This document shows positions 1 to 5,966 of a DNA stretch of 8,387 nt, piece by piece. A program made the position numbers and the translations under genes. Each line of letters opens with the position of its first letter. Positions within the stretch are counted from its first letter, which is position 1. Below the pieces are notes generated by a model. The model was not told the origin of the DNA. It did not search any database and was given only the letters and a program-made list of their open reading frames with translations. The stretch covers positions 1 through 8,387 of the forward strand of contig JAJZWW010000121.1 in NCBI GenBank assembly GCA_021846485.1, read 5' to 3'. Source of the stretch: Actinomycetes bacterium (GTDB taxonomy: Bacteria; Actinomycetota; Acidimicrobiia; Acidimicrobiales; Palsa-688).

Positions 1-1
1 C

Positions 2-1156
2 TCCGGCGCCGGGCTGCTCATCATCGCCTCGAGCCGGCTCACCGCTCGCACCCGGGTGCCGCTCCCGGCGATCGTGCTGGTCGGCTCGGCGGCGGTCGCC
101 GCCCTCGTCCCGTCGCTGCGTGCGCCGAGCCGGCCCGTCGAGCTCGACGTCGTCACCGTCGCGCTCGTCGTGATCCTGTTCGACGGCGGGCTGAGCATGG
201 GACGGCGGGCGTTCCGATCGGCGATCGTGCCCATCGCCCTGGCGGGCATCGCCGGCACGTTCGCCACGGCCATCGCTGCCGCGGCCGTCGTCCGTCTCGT
301 CGTGGGGAGCGGCTGGTACGCCGCCGCGCTGCTCGCCACCGCCGTCGCGCCGACCGACCCGGCGGTCGTGTTCTCGGTCCTCGGCAACCGGCGGGTCAGG
401 GGCCGCAGCCGGACCATCCTAGAGGGCGAGTCCGGCGCCAACGACCCGGTGGGGATCGCCCTGATGGCGAGCCTCCTCGCCGTCGGCGGCGTCTCCGGAC
501 CTGCGCTGGGTCACGTTGCCACCCAGTTGGTGCTGCAGATGGCGGTCGGTGTCGCCGTCGGCACAGTCGGGGGGCGGTTGCTGCTGGCGTTCATGCGCCG
601 GGTGCCGCTCCCCGGCGTCGGCCTCTACCCGCTGCGGACGCTGGCGGCCGCCTTCCTGCTCTATGGGGCGGCTACGGCGGCGCACGGCTCGGGTTTCCTG
701 GCGGTGTTCCTCGCCGGCGTCACCGTGGGCGACGAGCGCGCCCCGTTCAAGCGGGAGATCGAGCAGTTCCACGACGCCCTCTCGAGCCTGGGGGAGATCG
801 TCGCTTTCATCGCGCTCGGCGTCACCGTGCACGTCGGGGTCGAGGCCCGGGCCGGCGTCTGGGTGCCGGGCGTGGTCATCGGCCTGGCGCTGCTGGTCGT
901 CATCCGGCCCCTCCTGGTGGGCCTGTGCCTGGCGCCCGTGCGCCTCCGTCGCAACGAGCGGGCGTTCATCCTCTTCGCCGGCCTCAAGGGCGCCGTGCCC
1001 ATCCTGCTCGCCGGCTATCTCCTCACCGCCCGCGTCCCGGCGGCGCCGCGCCTGTACGGCATCGTCGTGGTGGTCGTGCTGTTCTCGGTCGTGGTGCAAG
1101 GCGGCCTGGTCACGACGCTCGCCCGGCTGGTGCACCTGCCGATGCACGGAGAGTGA
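2..1156 (+). CDS. CPA1-family cation (Na+ or K+)/proton antiporter, 5'-truncated by window edge
   Basis: This is a polytopic inner-membrane antiporter that exchanges a monovalent cation for protons. The reading frame is open from base 2 (384 visible residues), so the true start lies left of the window; the GTG at 56 is internal, because hydrophobic sequence precedes it (GLLIIASS). Hallmarks seen: FDGGL (179-193), PTDPAVVF in an early membrane helix (350-373), ESGANDP with the paired Asn-Asp of the ion site (428-448), and GLKGAVPILLA (980-1012), matching the GLRGA-P motif of CPA1/NhaP2 (CvrA) proteins. Roughly ten hydrophobic segments can be counted. The protein stops just after the last membrane helix (LARLVHLPMHGE), so the cytoplasmic TrkA-C-like tail of long NhaP2 proteins is absent. 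Ion preference cannot be read from sequence. The neighbour on the right is convergent and probably unrelated. Confidence 0.9.
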   Translation, partial: SGAGLLIIASSRLTARTRVPLPAIVLVGSAAVAALVPSLRAPSRPVELDVVTVALVVILFDGGLSMGRRAFRSAIVPIALAGIAGTFATAIAAAAVVRLVVGSGWYAAALLATAVAPTDPAVVFSVLGNRRVRGRSRTILEGESGANDPVGIALMASLLAVGGVSGPALGHVATQLVLQMAVGVAVGTVGGRLLLAFMRRVPLPGVGLYPLRTLAAAFLLYGAATAAHGSGFLAVFLAGVTVGDERAPFKREIEQFHDALSSLGEIVAFIALGVTVHVGVEARAGVWVPGVVIGLALLVVIRPLLVGLCLAPVRLRRNERAFILFAGLKGAVPILLAGYLLTARVPAAPRLYGIVVVVVLFSVVVQGGLVTTLARLVHLPMHGE

Positions 1157-1190
1157 CCAGCGGTCTCCAGAAGGTAGTCTTGCGGCGGCT

Positions 1191-1307
1191 GCTCAGGACC
1201 CGAGCGGCAACCACTTGGACGGCCGAAGGCCGAGAACTGCGTGCTGACACGGCCGAAGTTGGTAGCGCTCTCCAAGTATCCAAGTAGTTGCCGGAAGGGT
1301 CCTCAGC
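1191..1307. repeat. 29-bp imperfect inverted repeat with nested hairpin in the convergent gap
   Basis: The left arm (1191-1219) pairs with the right arm (1279-1307) at 24 of 29 positions. The inner 15 bp (1205-1219 with 1279-1293) have one mismatch, C1212 opposite A1286. That mismatch becomes a G-U pair in minus-strand RNA, so the inner stem is continuous in a transcript coming from marR. The 59-nt loop holds a second small hairpin, CGGCC-GAA-GGCCG (1220-1232), and a 10-bp direct repeat ACGGCCGAAG (1219-1228 and 1249-1258). It sits between the stop of the antiporter (1156) and the stop of marR (1376), where a terminator for either gene could act. No T-run follows it. A tiny MITE-like element is the alternative, but no convincing target-site duplication is visible. 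Confidence 0.7.
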
Positions 1308-1325
1308 TCAGGGGGGCTCAGGGGG
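1271..1325. repeat. Two short perfect tandem duplications
   Basis: TCCAAGTA occurs twice in tandem (1271-1278, 1279-1286), and GCTCAGGGGG occurs twice in tandem (1306-1315, 1316-1325). Both lie in the antiporter/marR gap and overlap the right arm of the larger inverted repeat. They look like replication-slippage products. No coding role is apparent. Confidence 0.75.
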
Positions 1326-1375
1326 CCGTTGCCGGGCGCCACTGGTGCGCCCTTGCCCGACCGGTCGCCGGCGGG

Positions 1376-1927
1376 TCAGCTCTCGGAGTGGGCGGCGGTG
1401 CCTTCCCAGCCGAGTGCCCAGTCCTGCTCGGGCACCTCCCCGGCGGCGGTGGCGAACGCCCGGAGGGCGGTGGTCAGCGGCGCTCGCCCGTCGCCGGGCA
1501 TCTCGGCCAGGATGCGGGTGATCTCCGCCCGTCGCCGGTCGGTCACCGCGGAGACGATCTCCCGGCCGGCGGGGGTCAGGTACACGCGGAGGCTGCGGCG
1601 GTCGTCGCGGGTGCGGTTCCGGCCGACGAGCTGCTTGCGTACCAGCCGTTCGATCATCCGGCTGGCCGTCGAGGGGGTGACGGCCAGGCTGGCGGCCAGG
1701 TCGGCGGCACGCTGCGGGCCCCGGGAGGCGAGCACGACCAGCGCGCGGTACTGAGGCAAGGTGATGTCCTCGCCCATGCCGGCCAGGCTGCGGGCGGCGA
1801 CGGCCACCAGCGCCCGGCTGGCGGCGACGAAGGCGTCGACCAGCTCGAGGTCGGACGGGCCCGGCTGGGTCCCCGGGGGCTCTGCCGAGGCCGCAAGGGC
1901 CGTCGCGGGCTCGTGCACCGCCGCCAT
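1376..1927 (-). CDS. MarR-family winged-helix transcriptional regulator
   Basis: A 183-aa cytoplasmic DNA-binding protein, expected to act as a dimer on a palindromic operator and often to respond to a phenolic or other small ligand. What shows this: helices around LPQYRALVVLASRG (57-70), the helix-turn-helix AADLAASLAVTPSTASRMIERLV (74-96), and the wing RNRTRDDRRSLRVYLTPAG (103-121), whose DDRR is the classic MarR wing signature. A helical dimerisation tail follows (residues 122-165). Length is slightly above the usual 140-160 aa because of an Ala/Pro-rich N-terminal extension of about 25 residues, so a start further in is possible. The ATG at 1927 has only a weak purine run before it. It lies 159 bp downstream of a phosphoesterase gene on the same strand, but a strong hairpin separates them, so it probably has its own promoter. 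Its target is unknown; no divergent gene shares its upstream region. Confidence 0.93.
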   Translation of the reverse strand: MAAVHEPATALAASAEPPGTQPGPSDLELVDAFVAASRALVAVAARSLAGMGEDITLPQYRALVVLASRGPQRAADLAASLAVTPSTASRMIERLVRKQLVGRNRTRDDRRSLRVYLTPAGREIVSAVTDRRRAEITRILAEMPGDGRAPLTTALRAFATAAGEVPEQDWALGWEGTAAHSES

Positions 1928-2047
1928 CCTGGCACAGGGGTGTTCGGCGATCCCCTCGGCCAGGCTCAGGGTCCCCGGGGGGTTGTGCCCACACCCATCT
2001 CGCCCGGCGAGCCAGGCCCGCTCGGCCGGCTGCCGTGCTCCGCCCCT

Positions 2048-2076
2048 CGGCGTCGGAGCCGATGGCTCCGACGCTG
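2048..2076 (-). terminator. GC-rich perfect hairpin after the phosphoesterase gene, probable terminator
   Basis: CGTCGGAGCC (2051-2060), loop GAT, GGCTCCGACG (2064-2073) form a perfect 10-bp stem. It extends by G2050-C2074, a G-T wobble and C2048-G2076. It begins 10-13 nt beyond the stop of the phosphoesterase (2087) in the leftward direction. No T-tract follows, as is common for hairpin terminators of high-GC actinobacteria. It would insulate marR from read-through. Confidence 0.65.
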
Positions 2077-2086
2077 CGCTTCCACG

Positions 2087-3709
2087 TCAGCCGGGCTGGG
2101 GACAGACGAGCAGGACGTCGCGGTCCTCGGGCCGCCCGGCCCCCGCCGGCGCGCCGCCCGGCCCGATGCGCTGCCAGTCGTTGGCCGCGAGCACCCGGGA
2201 CCAGCCGGCGAGGGTCTCGATCGAGCCGAGGTCCCCCGGGTCGGGGTCGAGCGTGCCGGCGTGGTCGACGACGGTGGCGGCGATGACCAGCTGGCCGGAG
2301 CGGTCCACGGCCAGCTCCACGACCCGGGCCTGCTGGGGCCAGTCGACGTGGGAGGCGGTGGTCACCTCCCACCAGCCCCCCCCGAGGCTCGGGTGGCGCC
2401 GGTGGGGGAGGACCTGGTGGGCGTGGGTGTGGCCGTTGACCCAGGCGACCATGGAGGGGTAGCGGGCCAGGACGCCGGCGAGCTCGTCGGAGAGCACCCG
2501 CCGCTCGCCCCGGGGTGACCAGGAGTTGATCAGGCAGCGCAGCGGGTGGTGGCTGAACACCAGCACCGGTCGCGCCGTCCCGGGGCGCCGGCGCAGCCGG
2601 CCGTCGTCGTCCACCCAGCGGTCGCTCGCCGCCTGCAGCTCCGACTCGAGCCAGGCGAGCTGGTCCGCGCCGATCGACCCCTGCCAGCCGCCCTCGTGCT
2701 CGACGGTGTCCATGACCAGCGCCCGGACCGGTCCCGCGTCGAACGCGTACCAGGTGGTGGAGGTCCCCGGCATTGCGCTGCGCCCGGTGTGGGCGGCAAG
2801 CCATGCCCGGGTGTCGAGGGGCGCACGGCCGCTGTCGGGGGTGACCCGCCGGACGGGGCTGGCGGCGAGGGCGGGCAGGAGGGTGAGGTTGCGGTGCTCG
2901 CTGTCGGCGAGCATCTCGACGAGCCGTTCGAGGCCGAGGCCGGGGGGCGGTCCGATGCTCTTGCGTCCGCTGCTGGCCAGGCGGGCGAAGAAGCGGTCGA
3001 CGGCGACGGTCCCGGCGAGGAGCCGGTCGTGGTTGCCGTGCACCGGGTACCAGGGAAAGGCCACGCCCGATGCCGCGAACCGGGCACGGGCGGCATCCAG
3101 CAGGCCGGGCACGAGCGGGAAGCCGTAGCGGCTGCGGGGCCGGTCATCGGTCTCTCCGGGGGGTGTGCCGTCGGGATGCCAGTACCTGGGGTCGTAGGAG
3201 TCGGGCGAGCCGACACCCTCCCAGCGGCCCGGGTCGCCGGAGTCGGGCACCACCGGGGCGCCGCCGGTCAGGAGCCGGATCGAGGTCTCGACCTCGTTGG
3301 CCTGGGCGTTGTCCGCGGCGTCACCGGTGGAGACGAGGAAGCTCACCGGGCCGCCGGCGACCGGGCCGGTGTCGATGCCGCGCAGCACCCGGGACATTGC
3401 CTCCACCACCTGAGCGGTGAGCGACTCCTGGGTCCGGTAGGTGCCTACCGGCCCGACTGCCTCCCGCACCGGGGAGTCGTCGTCGCCGAGGCGGTCGAGC
3501 CACTCCGGGCGGGTCGGCGACTGGGCGTCGGTCACGTGCAGGTCGGACACCGCCACGAAGGCGACGATCGGGCGCAGCTCCCCCGATGGGGCCGGGCCGC
3601 CGAGATCGGTGCGGACCAGGTGGGTCCCCGCGGCGACCCGCCGGAGGCTGCGCCAACCCCTGGTGTCTGGCGGGTCGGGCACGATGGCGGGCCAGGAGGC
3701 GACGGGCAC
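2087..3709 (-). CDS. Calcineurin-like metallophosphoesterase, PPA1498-like family
   Basis: A 540-aa protein with the full set of metal-binding motifs of the calcineurin-like phosphoesterase fold, separated by long inserts. These are SDLH (D56, H58), STGDAADN (D130, N134), HGNHD (224-228), FSHHPL (H387, H388) and NGHTHAH (425-431). Such spacing fits the actinobacterial PPA1498 family (TIGR03767), which I recognise by motif pattern only. It should hydrolyse a phosphomono- or diester with two divalent metals, but the substrate is unknown. Family members usually carry a Tat signal; none is visible here, as the N-terminus has no twin-Arg plus hydrophobic stretch. GTG at 3709 is used because a TAG stop lies in frame four codons upstream; a GTG at 3682 is the next option. 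No Shine-Dalgarno sequence precedes it, but TAGCGT (3716-3721) ends 6 nt before the start, fitting a leaderless transcript. Confidence 0.88.
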   Translation of the reverse strand: MPVASWPAIVPDPPDTRGWRSLRRVAAGTHLVRTDLGGPAPSGELRPIVAFVAVSDLHVTDAQSPTRPEWLDRLGDDDSPVREAVGPVGTYRTQESLTAQVVEAMSRVLRGIDTGPVAGGPVSFLVSTGDAADNAQANEVETSIRLLTGGAPVVPDSGDPGRWEGVGSPDSYDPRYWHPDGTPPGETDDRPRSRYGFPLVPGLLDAARARFAASGVAFPWYPVHGNHDRLLAGTVAVDRFFARLASSGRKSIGPPPGLGLERLVEMLADSEHRNLTLLPALAASPVRRVTPDSGRAPLDTRAWLAAHTGRSAMPGTSTTWYAFDAGPVRALVMDTVEHEGGWQGSIGADQLAWLESELQAASDRWVDDDGRLRRRPGTARPVLVFSHHPLRCLINSWSPRGERRVLSDELAGVLARYPSMVAWVNGHTHAHQVLPHRRHPSLGGGWWEVTTASHVDWPQQARVVELAVDRSGQLVIAATVVDHAGTLDPDPGDLGSIETLAGWSRVLAANDWQRIGPGGAPAGAGRPEDRDVLLVCPQPG

Positions 3710-3715
3710 CTCGCC

Positions 3716-3721
3716 ACGCTA
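3716..3721 (-). promoter_or_regulatory. Candidate -10 box for leaderless phosphoesterase transcript
   Basis: On the minus strand TAGCGT (TANNNT class) is followed by 6 nt and then the GTG at 3709. That spacing places the transcription start at the start codon. No clear -35 hexamer is present. An 8-bp inverted repeat (3727-3734 with 3752-3759, GC-only) lies immediately upstream and could be an operator, or chance in GC-rich DNA. The remainder of the gap up to 3917 shows nothing else I can support. Confidence 0.35.
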
Positions 3722-3917
3722 GATCGCCGCCGGCCGGGCCCGCCTCGGTCAGCCGGCGGGGGAGGAGTAGCGGGCCACGAGCCGGCGGCCCAGCGCGGCC
3801 GGCTCTTCGCGCACCTCTGCGCGTGAGCGGACCTCGACGCTGTCCGCGTAGCCGACCAGCTCGGCAGCGGCCCGCCTGCGATTGCCATTGCGGTCACGAG
3901 GCCCTTGGCTCGCGCGC

Positions 3918-3921
3918 GAGG
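3918..3921 (+). promoter_or_regulatory. Shine-Dalgarno sequence fixing the YbaK-homologue start
   Basis: GAGG lies 8 nt before the GTG at 3930; a second GAGG (3924-3927) is too close. This supports GTG 3930 over the TTG at 3882, which would add 16 poorly conserved residues. Confidence 0.5.
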
Positions 3922-3929
3922 CTGAGGGT

Positions 3930-4433
3930 GTGGCCACGGAGGACGACCTGCACTCCCGCGCCGTCGCAGTGGCCGCGATACTCGCCGACTCGGCACCCGG
4001 CGCTCGGGTCCGTCAGCTGCGAGCGTCGACACGGACCGCGGCGGAGGCAGCGGTCGCCTTGGGCTGCGAGCCCGGCGCCATCGCCAGCAGCCTGGTCTTC
4101 ATGGCCGACGACGGCCCCGTGCTCATCATGACCAGCGGGGCGCACCGAGTGGATCTGGAGCTGGTCGGTACGGCCACCGGCCTCACGGGACTGCGGCGAG
4201 CCACCCCCGACGAAGTCCGGGCAGCGACCGGTCAGTCGATCGGTGGAGTGGCTCCCGTCGGCCATCCTGTACCGCTACGGACCCTGGTCGACGAGGCGCT
4301 CGGTTGCCATCCCACCGTGTGGGCCGCGGCGGGAACGCTTCACGCCGTGTTCGCCACCACCTTCGACCAGCTCGTCGAGTTGACCAGCGGCCACCCGGTA
4401 CGGGTCGCCGACGACGGGCACGCGACTCCCTGA
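3930..4433 (+). CDS. YbaK/EbsC-type aminoacyl-tRNA deacylase homologue
   Basis: A 167-aa single-domain cytoplasmic protein of the YbaK/ProX/EbsC editing-domain superfamily, whose characterised members hydrolyse mischarged tRNA such as Cys-tRNAPro or Ala-tRNAPro. Recognisable blocks are the helix TAAEAAVALGCEPGAIASSLVF (36-57), the strand PVLIMTSGAHRVDLELV (63-79), GQSIGGVAPVGHP (101-113) and VWAAAGTLHAVF (130-141); length is normal. The catalytic lysine of YbaK (K46 in the Haemophilus protein, in a VxKSL-type stretch) appears replaced: the aligned position reads IASSL, serine at 53. Actinobacterial EbsC-like proteins with Asn or Ser there exist as I remember them, so this may be a subfamily with altered chemistry rather than a damaged gene. 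It stands alone: divergent from the phosphoesterase and 281 bp before the next gene. Substrate is unassigned. Confidence 0.88.
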   Translation: MATEDDLHSRAVAVAAILADSAPGARVRQLRASTRTAAEAAVALGCEPGAIASSLVFMADDGPVLIMTSGAHRVDLELVGTATGLTGLRRATPDEVRAATGQSIGGVAPVGHPVPLRTLVDEALGCHPTVWAAAGTLHAVFATTFDQLVELTSGHPVRVADDGHATP

Positions 4434-4714
4434 GACGAGGGATCGACCGGGAGGCGACCCTTCCCCGGGGGCAGCCGGTCGGGGTGGTCGCCGAGCAGGC
4501 AGGTCTGCGGGGTGTGCGCTGCCGGTCCGCGCGGGCGGTCTACGGGGCGGGGCGGGAGCTCGGCCAGCCTGACGAACAGCGGGGAGAGGTGTGCCACGTC
4601 CCGGCCCTCCGGCCGGGGCGCAATCGGCGACACTGGTGGGCGTGCCCGACGCCTCCGACCAGCACCAGCTGCAAGGTGTGCACCGCCGTTTGTGCCCAAC
4701 TCTGCTGATCTGAC
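4434..4714 (+). other. 281-bp gap with hairpin and possible 40-codon leader ORF
   Basis: Between the YbaK homologue and the exonuclease. A perfect 7-bp hairpin CCCGGCC-CTCC-GGCCGGG lies at 4600-4617 and may terminate the upstream gene or structure the leader of the next. A short frame from GTG 4591 (GGGGAG at 4581-4586 four nt before it) runs 40 codons to a TGA at 4711-4713, one nt before the exonuclease ATG. Its product (MPRPGPPAGAQSATLV..., ending PTLLI) resembles nothing I know. It could be a translational coupler or chance. No confident promoter is visible. Confidence 0.4.
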
Positions 4715-5596
4715 ATGAACGTGCACCTGGTGGACGGGACCTACGAGCTGTTCCGGTTCTTCTACGGCGCACCCTCGCGGGTCGGCTCCCGGGGGGCGGA
4801 GGTCGGGGCGGTCGTTGGCGTGGTCGGCTCGGTCCTCGGGATGCTGGAGGAGGGGGCCACCCATCTCGGCGTGGCCACCGACCACGTCGTGGAGTCGTTC
4901 CGCAACCAGATGTGGCCCGGGTACAAGGACGGCAGCGGCGTCGACCCGGTCCTCTGGTCCCAGGCGGGCCCGCTCGAGGATGCCCTGCGCTGCCTCGGGG
5001 TGCCGGTGTGGGCAATGGTCGACCTCGAGGCCGACGATGCCCTGGCGTCGGTCGCCGCGGTCGCCGCGGACGACCCGGCGGTCGAGCGGGTGGTCGTCTG
5101 CAGCCCCGACAAGGACCTCGCCCAGTGCGTGACGGGCACCAGGGTCGTGCAGCTGGACCGCCGCCGGCGGGTGCTGGTCGACGAGGAAGGAGTGCGCTCC
5201 AAGTTCGGGGTCGGCCCCGCGTCGATCCCCGACTACCTCGCCCTGGTCGGCGACACCGCCGACGGCTACCCCGGCCTGCCCGGCTGGGGGTCCCGCAGCG
5301 CGGCGGCGGTCCTCGCCCGCTGGGAGAGCATCGACGCCATCCCCCCCGACCCCCGGGACTGGGAGGTCGCCGTGCGCGGCGCGCCGGGGCTCGCCGCGAC
5401 GCTCCGGCGGGAGGTGGGGAGGGCCCGGCTGTTCAAGTCGCTCGCCACCCTCCGGGTGGAGCGCCGGCTCCTCCCCGGGGTCGACGCGCTCCGCTGGAGC
5501 GGACCGGAGCCGGGCTTCGCCGCCCTCGCCGCGGAGTTGGGTGCCCCGTCCCTCGCCGGCAGGGCCGAGCGCCTCGCGTCGGGCCGGCTCGGCTAG
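4715..5596 (+). CDS. Stand-alone 5'-3' exonuclease / flap-endonuclease-like nuclease with H3TH region
   Basis: A 293-aa homologue of the 5'-nuclease domain of DNA polymerase I, without a polymerase domain. It is expected to cut RNA or DNA flaps from 5' ends during Okazaki-fragment processing or repair, using two divalent metals. Visible features in order: VDGTYELFRFFY (D7), SFRN..WPGYK with the DNA-contacting basic residues (R63, K71), EADD (105-108), CSPDKDLAQCV (D132, D134), and LVGDTADGYPGLPGWGSRSAAAVL, the H3TH region with D180 and D183. The usual SDN of this loop reads ADG here, a common variation among actinobacterial stand-alone members as I recall. The last 70 residues are less conserved. 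ATG 4715 aligns well with family N-termini (MxVHLVDGTYELFR) but has no Shine-Dalgarno; a leader ORF stop is 1 nt upstream. It is followed after 9 nt by a small gene, so the two are probably co-transcribed. Confidence 0.92.
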   Translation: MNVHLVDGTYELFRFFYGAPSRVGSRGAEVGAVVGVVGSVLGMLEEGATHLGVATDHVVESFRNQMWPGYKDGSGVDPVLWSQAGPLEDALRCLGVPVWAMVDLEADDALASVAAVAADDPAVERVVVCSPDKDLAQCVTGTRVVQLDRRRRVLVDEEGVRSKFGVGPASIPDYLALVGDTADGYPGLPGWGSRSAAAVLARWESIDAIPPDPRDWEVAVRGAPGLAATLRREVGRARLFKSLATLRVERRLLPGVDALRWSGPEPGFAALAAELGAPSLAGRAERLASGRLG

Positions 5597-5598
5597 GA
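5595..5598 (+). promoter_or_regulatory. Shine-Dalgarno sequence of the small downstream gene, overlapping the exonuclease stop
   Basis: AGGA starts inside the TAG stop of the exonuclease and lies 7 nt before GTG 5606, within a purine run (5595-5606). This fixes the start and supports translational coupling in a two-gene unit. Confidence 0.6.
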
Positions 5599-5605
5599 AG
5601 GGGAG

Positions 5606-5950
5606 GTGCCCGAGCATCCCGCCCCTGGAGTCGACGTCTCCGGCCTGCGCGACGAGGTGGGCGCCGGGGCCGCCTTGTGGGCGGGCAGGCTTGAGGCGGT
5701 GCCCGGTGCGCGCTGGGCGGCCCTTTCCCCTCTCCCGGTTGCGACCTTCAACGTGGCGACCTGCTACTCGCCGGAGGCGAGCGACCTGGACTGGGCGGTC
5801 TCGACCCTCCTCGGCCACGGTCACCCCGGCTTGGTCCAAGTGGCGGGGCCCGCGCTCGGCGCCGGCAGAGTGCTGGTCGACGCCGGGCTGGTCCCTGTCG
5901 TTGCCGCCCCCCTCATGGTCCTCGCGGCGGCGGACGTCTTGCCGCGCTGA
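5606..5950 (+). CDS. Small protein resembling the N-terminal half of a two-domain GNAT protein
   Basis: A 114-aa protein of uncertain function. The pattern FNVATCYSP..SDLDWAVSTLLGHGHPGLVQVAGP, then GRVLVDAGLVPVVAAPLMVLAAADVL, is like the degenerate N-terminal domain of tandem GNAT acetyltransferases, where a strand, a helix, and an L..AGL....PxMVL segment precede the catalytic half. The catalytic half, with its Q/RxxGxG/A acetyl-CoA loop, is missing. The frame stops at 5950 and the opposite strand immediately carries aat, so the missing half is not simply in another frame. It could be a truncated relic, a stand-alone domain, or an unrelated fold. No signal peptide or membrane helix is evident. 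It starts 9 nt after the exonuclease stop with a good Shine-Dalgarno. The family assignment is inference from pattern; that a translated gene exists is better supported. Confidence 0.7.
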   Translation: MPEHPAPGVDVSGLRDEVGAGAALWAGRLEAVPGARWAALSPLPVATFNVATCYSPEASDLDWAVSTLLGHGHPGLVQVAGPALGAGRVLVDAGLVPVVAAPLMVLAAADVLPR

Positions 5951-5966
5951 GCCGAGCCCGGCTCAG
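5947..5966. terminator. Shared convergent hairpin containing both stop codons
   Basis: CTGAGCCG (5947-5954), loop AGCC, CGGCTCAG (5959-5966) form a perfect 8-bp stem. TGA 5948-5950 stops the rightward small gene, and TCA 5963-5965 (TGA on the minus strand) stops aat; both lie symmetrically in the stem. With only 12 nt between the stops, it is the only candidate bidirectional terminator. No T-run follows on either side. Confidence 0.6.

Noticed and set aside
1249..1300. A tRNA-like stretch (AGTTGGTAGCGCT resembles a D-arm).
   Set aside because: No matching acceptor stem, anticodon arm or TTCGA T-loop can be built around it.
1241..2518. A 425-codon rightward frame opposite marR and the phosphoesterase.
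   Set aside because: The product is Gly/Pro/Ala-rich and the minus strand holds conserved proteins in this interval; it is a GC-rich shadow.
3727..3759. The inverted repeat before the phosphoesterase considered as a terminator of a leftward gene.
   Set aside because: No supported leftward gene ends there. The 17-nt loop is long and the arms are pure GC, so chance pairing is likely; kept only as a weak operator candidate.
3749..3937. A 62-codon leftward ORF in the gap before the YbaK homologue.
   Set aside because: Its only start is a GTG overlapping the YbaK start region; it has no Shine-Dalgarno and no recognisable pattern. It remains conceivable but unsupported.
4340..5839. A 499-codon leftward open frame opposite the exonuclease.
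   Set aside because: The rightward strand has complete exonuclease motifs; the antisense product is low-complexity and resembles no family.
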